Positions 62,440 to 64,000 of a DNA stretch of 64,000 nt are shown here, one piece after another. Below the pieces are notes generated by a model. It was not told the origin of the DNA and did not search any database. It saw only the letters and a list, made by a program, of their open reading frames with translations. Location: assembly GCA_965262665.1 (NCBI GenBank), contig CBDHFR010000003.1, positions 682,001-746,000 on the forward strand. The letters are read 5' to 3'. The stretch is from CBDBND01 sp965262665 (GTDB lineage: Bacteria; Pseudomonadota; Alphaproteobacteria; Rhodospirillales; Rhodospirillaceae). A program made the translations under genes and the position numbers. How positions within the stretch are numbered: position 1 is the stretch's first letter; the number at the start of each line of letters is the position of its first letter.

Positions 62440-64000
62440 GTGCCTGACGAATCCTATCCTTCCGCTGTAAAACCCGCAGCCAAAGAACCACTGGCCAAAG
62501 AACCACTGGCCAAAGACCCGCCGGACAATGGGGCGAAGCCGCCTGCAAAATCCGGTGTGACGCCGATGATGACCCAGTACCTGGCCATCAAGCACGACTA
62601 TCCAGAAGCCCTGTTGTTTTACCGCATGGGTGATTTCTACGAGCTGTTTTTTGATGACGCCAAACAAGCCGCAGCAGCGCTCGATATTGCCCTGACCAAA
62701 CGGGGGCACCATGCGGGTGAAGACATTCCCATGTGCGGCGCGCCGGTTCATTCCCATGAGAACTATCTATCGCGTCTCATTCGCAAAGGATTCAAAGTCG
62801 CCGTTTGCGAACAATTGGAAGACCCGTCTGAAGCCAAAAAACGCGGTGTAAAAGCGGTGGTCAAACGCGATGTCGTCCGTCTGATCACACTGGGTACCAT
62901 CACCGAAGACGCCCTCTTGGATGCGCGGTCCCACAACGCGCTGGTCGCTGTAACCAAAGCTGAAGGAAAACTCGGTCTCGCCTGGGTCGATGTGTCGACC
63001 GGTGATGCCCAAGCGCAACCCATTCAAGCAACGGGCCTGGCAGCGGCTCTGGCCCGCCTCCAGCCCGGTGAAATTCTGATCTCGGATTTGTTGGTTGAGG
63101 CAGACCCGGTTGCCGGTGCGGGGCAAGACTGGGATGAATGTTTGACCATTTTGCCTGCCGTTCGATTCGATTCCGAAAACGCCCGCAAACGACTTGAAGA
63201 TCTCTACGGCGTTTCCACACTGGATGCGTTCGGTCCGTTTTGCCGCGCTGAGATCGCCGCCCTCGGGGCTCTCGCTGACTACAGACCCAGAAAAGCCGCA
63301 TGCCCCGGCTCAAAACACCGAGCCAGGTGACCGGCGGCGCGATCATGGAAATCGACGCAGCGACGCGGCGTAACCTGGAACTCACCTGCACCTTGTCGGG
63401 CGAACGCAACGGCATGCTGCTCAGTGTCATCGATGCCACCCGCACCGGCGCCGGTGCCCGGCTGCTGGCCAGTCGGCTCGCCGCCCCGTTGACCGATCCC
63501 GTGATCATCACCAACCGGTTGGACCAGGTGTCCGTTCTGGTGGATTGCCCCGACCGGCGCTCAGCCATACGGGATGCGTTGAGCGAAACCCCCGATATGG
63601 AGCGGGCGCTGAACCGCATCGCCCTCGGCCGCGGTGGTCCGCGTGACCTTTCAGCCATCCGCACGGCGTTGTTTCACGTGCCCCAACTGAAACAAGCGGT
63701 CAGCGCCGCGGTGGACGAAGCGGCCCTCGATGTTCGCGACGATCCGTACCAGACAATCCAAAAACTCTTGGTGAACACCGCGTCCTGTTCGAACGATTGA
63801 CCCGCGCTCTAGATGACGAGCTCCCAATGTTAACCCGCGACGGCGGGTTCGTCCGGCCCGGCTACGACGCCACGCTTGATGAATTACGCGGCCTCAGGGA
63901 CAACAGCCGTAAAAGCATTGCCGCCTTGCAAAACCGCTACGCCGAGGAGACGGCTGTTCAATCCTTAAAAGTGCGTCACAACAATGTGCTGGGGTATTAC
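62440..64000 (+). pseudogene. mutS: DNA mismatch repair protein MutS, 5' part with two frameshifts, cut by window edge
   Basis: MutS recognises base mismatches. GTG start, then VTPMMTQYLAIKHDYPEALLFYRMGDFYELFFDDAKQAAAALDIALTKRGHHAGEDIPMCGAPVHSHENYLSRLIRKGFKVAVCEQLEDPSEAKKRG, with the mismatch-binding F-Y-E. At about 63282 the frame moves by -1 (DY to QKSRMPRLKTPSQVTGGAIMEIDAATRRNLELTCTLSGERNG). At about 63775 it moves again to VLFERLTRALDDELPMLTRDGGFVRPGYDATLDELRGLRDNSRKSI, running past 64000. Both breaks lie in otherwise perfectly conserved sequence. Either the gene is dead or the assembly has indel errors here. The ATPase domain is outside the window. Confidence 0.8.
62479..62520 (+). repeat. 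15-bp tandem repeat in the mutS N-terminus
   Basis: GCCAAAGAACCACTG occurs twice in tandem (62479-62508) and a third, partial unit follows. It encodes AKEPL-AKEPL-AKDPP in the disordered N-terminal extension of MutS, before the mismatch-binding domain. Expansion or contraction by one unit would keep the frame. Confidence 0.85.

Overview
The window looks like the chromosome of an alphaproteobacterium, probably Rhodospirillales-like. The evidence is the conserved gene neighbourhoods: dnaQ/secB convergent, fxsA, Tim44, mltA, smr, then hslV-hslU, ftsK-lolA-xth, rph-rdgB-hemW divergent from hrcA-grpE, dnaK-dnaJ, and dapB. Nothing was searched against a database. All family calls come from reading motifs and overall resemblance.

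Layout. 1-6 kb: 3' end of dnaQ, an IS630 element, secB, fxsA, and a Tim44-mltA-membrane protein-smr-xre run whose last gene is broken by an IS630 remnant. 7-11.2 kb: feoA-feoB behind two Fur-like boxes, convergent with hslV-hslU. 11.5-19.5 kb: a decayed TPR/glycosyltransferase-like gene cut by two IS630 elements and one ISAs1 element. The ISAs1 element itself carries a 2.1-kb IS1-like transposon with two passenger genes and a hairpin-rich segment. A methyltransferase gene follows. 19.6-28.1 kb: xth interrupted by a pyrF-like cassette, then lolA, a glutathione transferase, an IS630 fragment that truncates a methyltransferase paralogue, ftsK and an aminotransferase. 28.3-29.9 kb: two IS630 elements sharing one TA. 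30-35.7 kb: accessory genes (VOC protein, broken alpha/beta hydrolase, NAD(P)-binding protein, methyltransferase, a chimeric pseudogene). 35.7-40.2 kb: hemW, rdgB, rph / hrcA, grpE. 40.3-45.7 kb: two tandem sorbosone-dehydrogenase-like genes, four tandem ASCH-like paralogues and a GNAT. 45.7-50.1 kb: RidA, AlkB, dnaK, dnaJ. 50.1-54.1 kb: broken 2OG oxygenase, a GT41/OGT-like gene split by IS630, a methyltransferase. 54.3-64 kb: dapB, nth, broken bactofilin, EI24 protein, adenosine kinase, typA, an AmpG-like carrier, a DUF3891 protein, and mutS with two frameshifts running off the end.

Two themes stand out. First, IS traffic is heavy: nine copies or fragments, seven of them IS630-type, several with exactly readable TA or longer target duplications, so that interrupted genes can be rejoined in frame. 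Second, many single-base frameshifts and nonsense codons occur in otherwise recognisable genes, including the repair genes mutS and xth. That fits either a genome losing DNA repair or an assembly with indel errors, and the sequence alone cannot separate these. Heat-shock and proteostasis genes (hslVU, hrcA, grpE, dnaKJ) are all intact.
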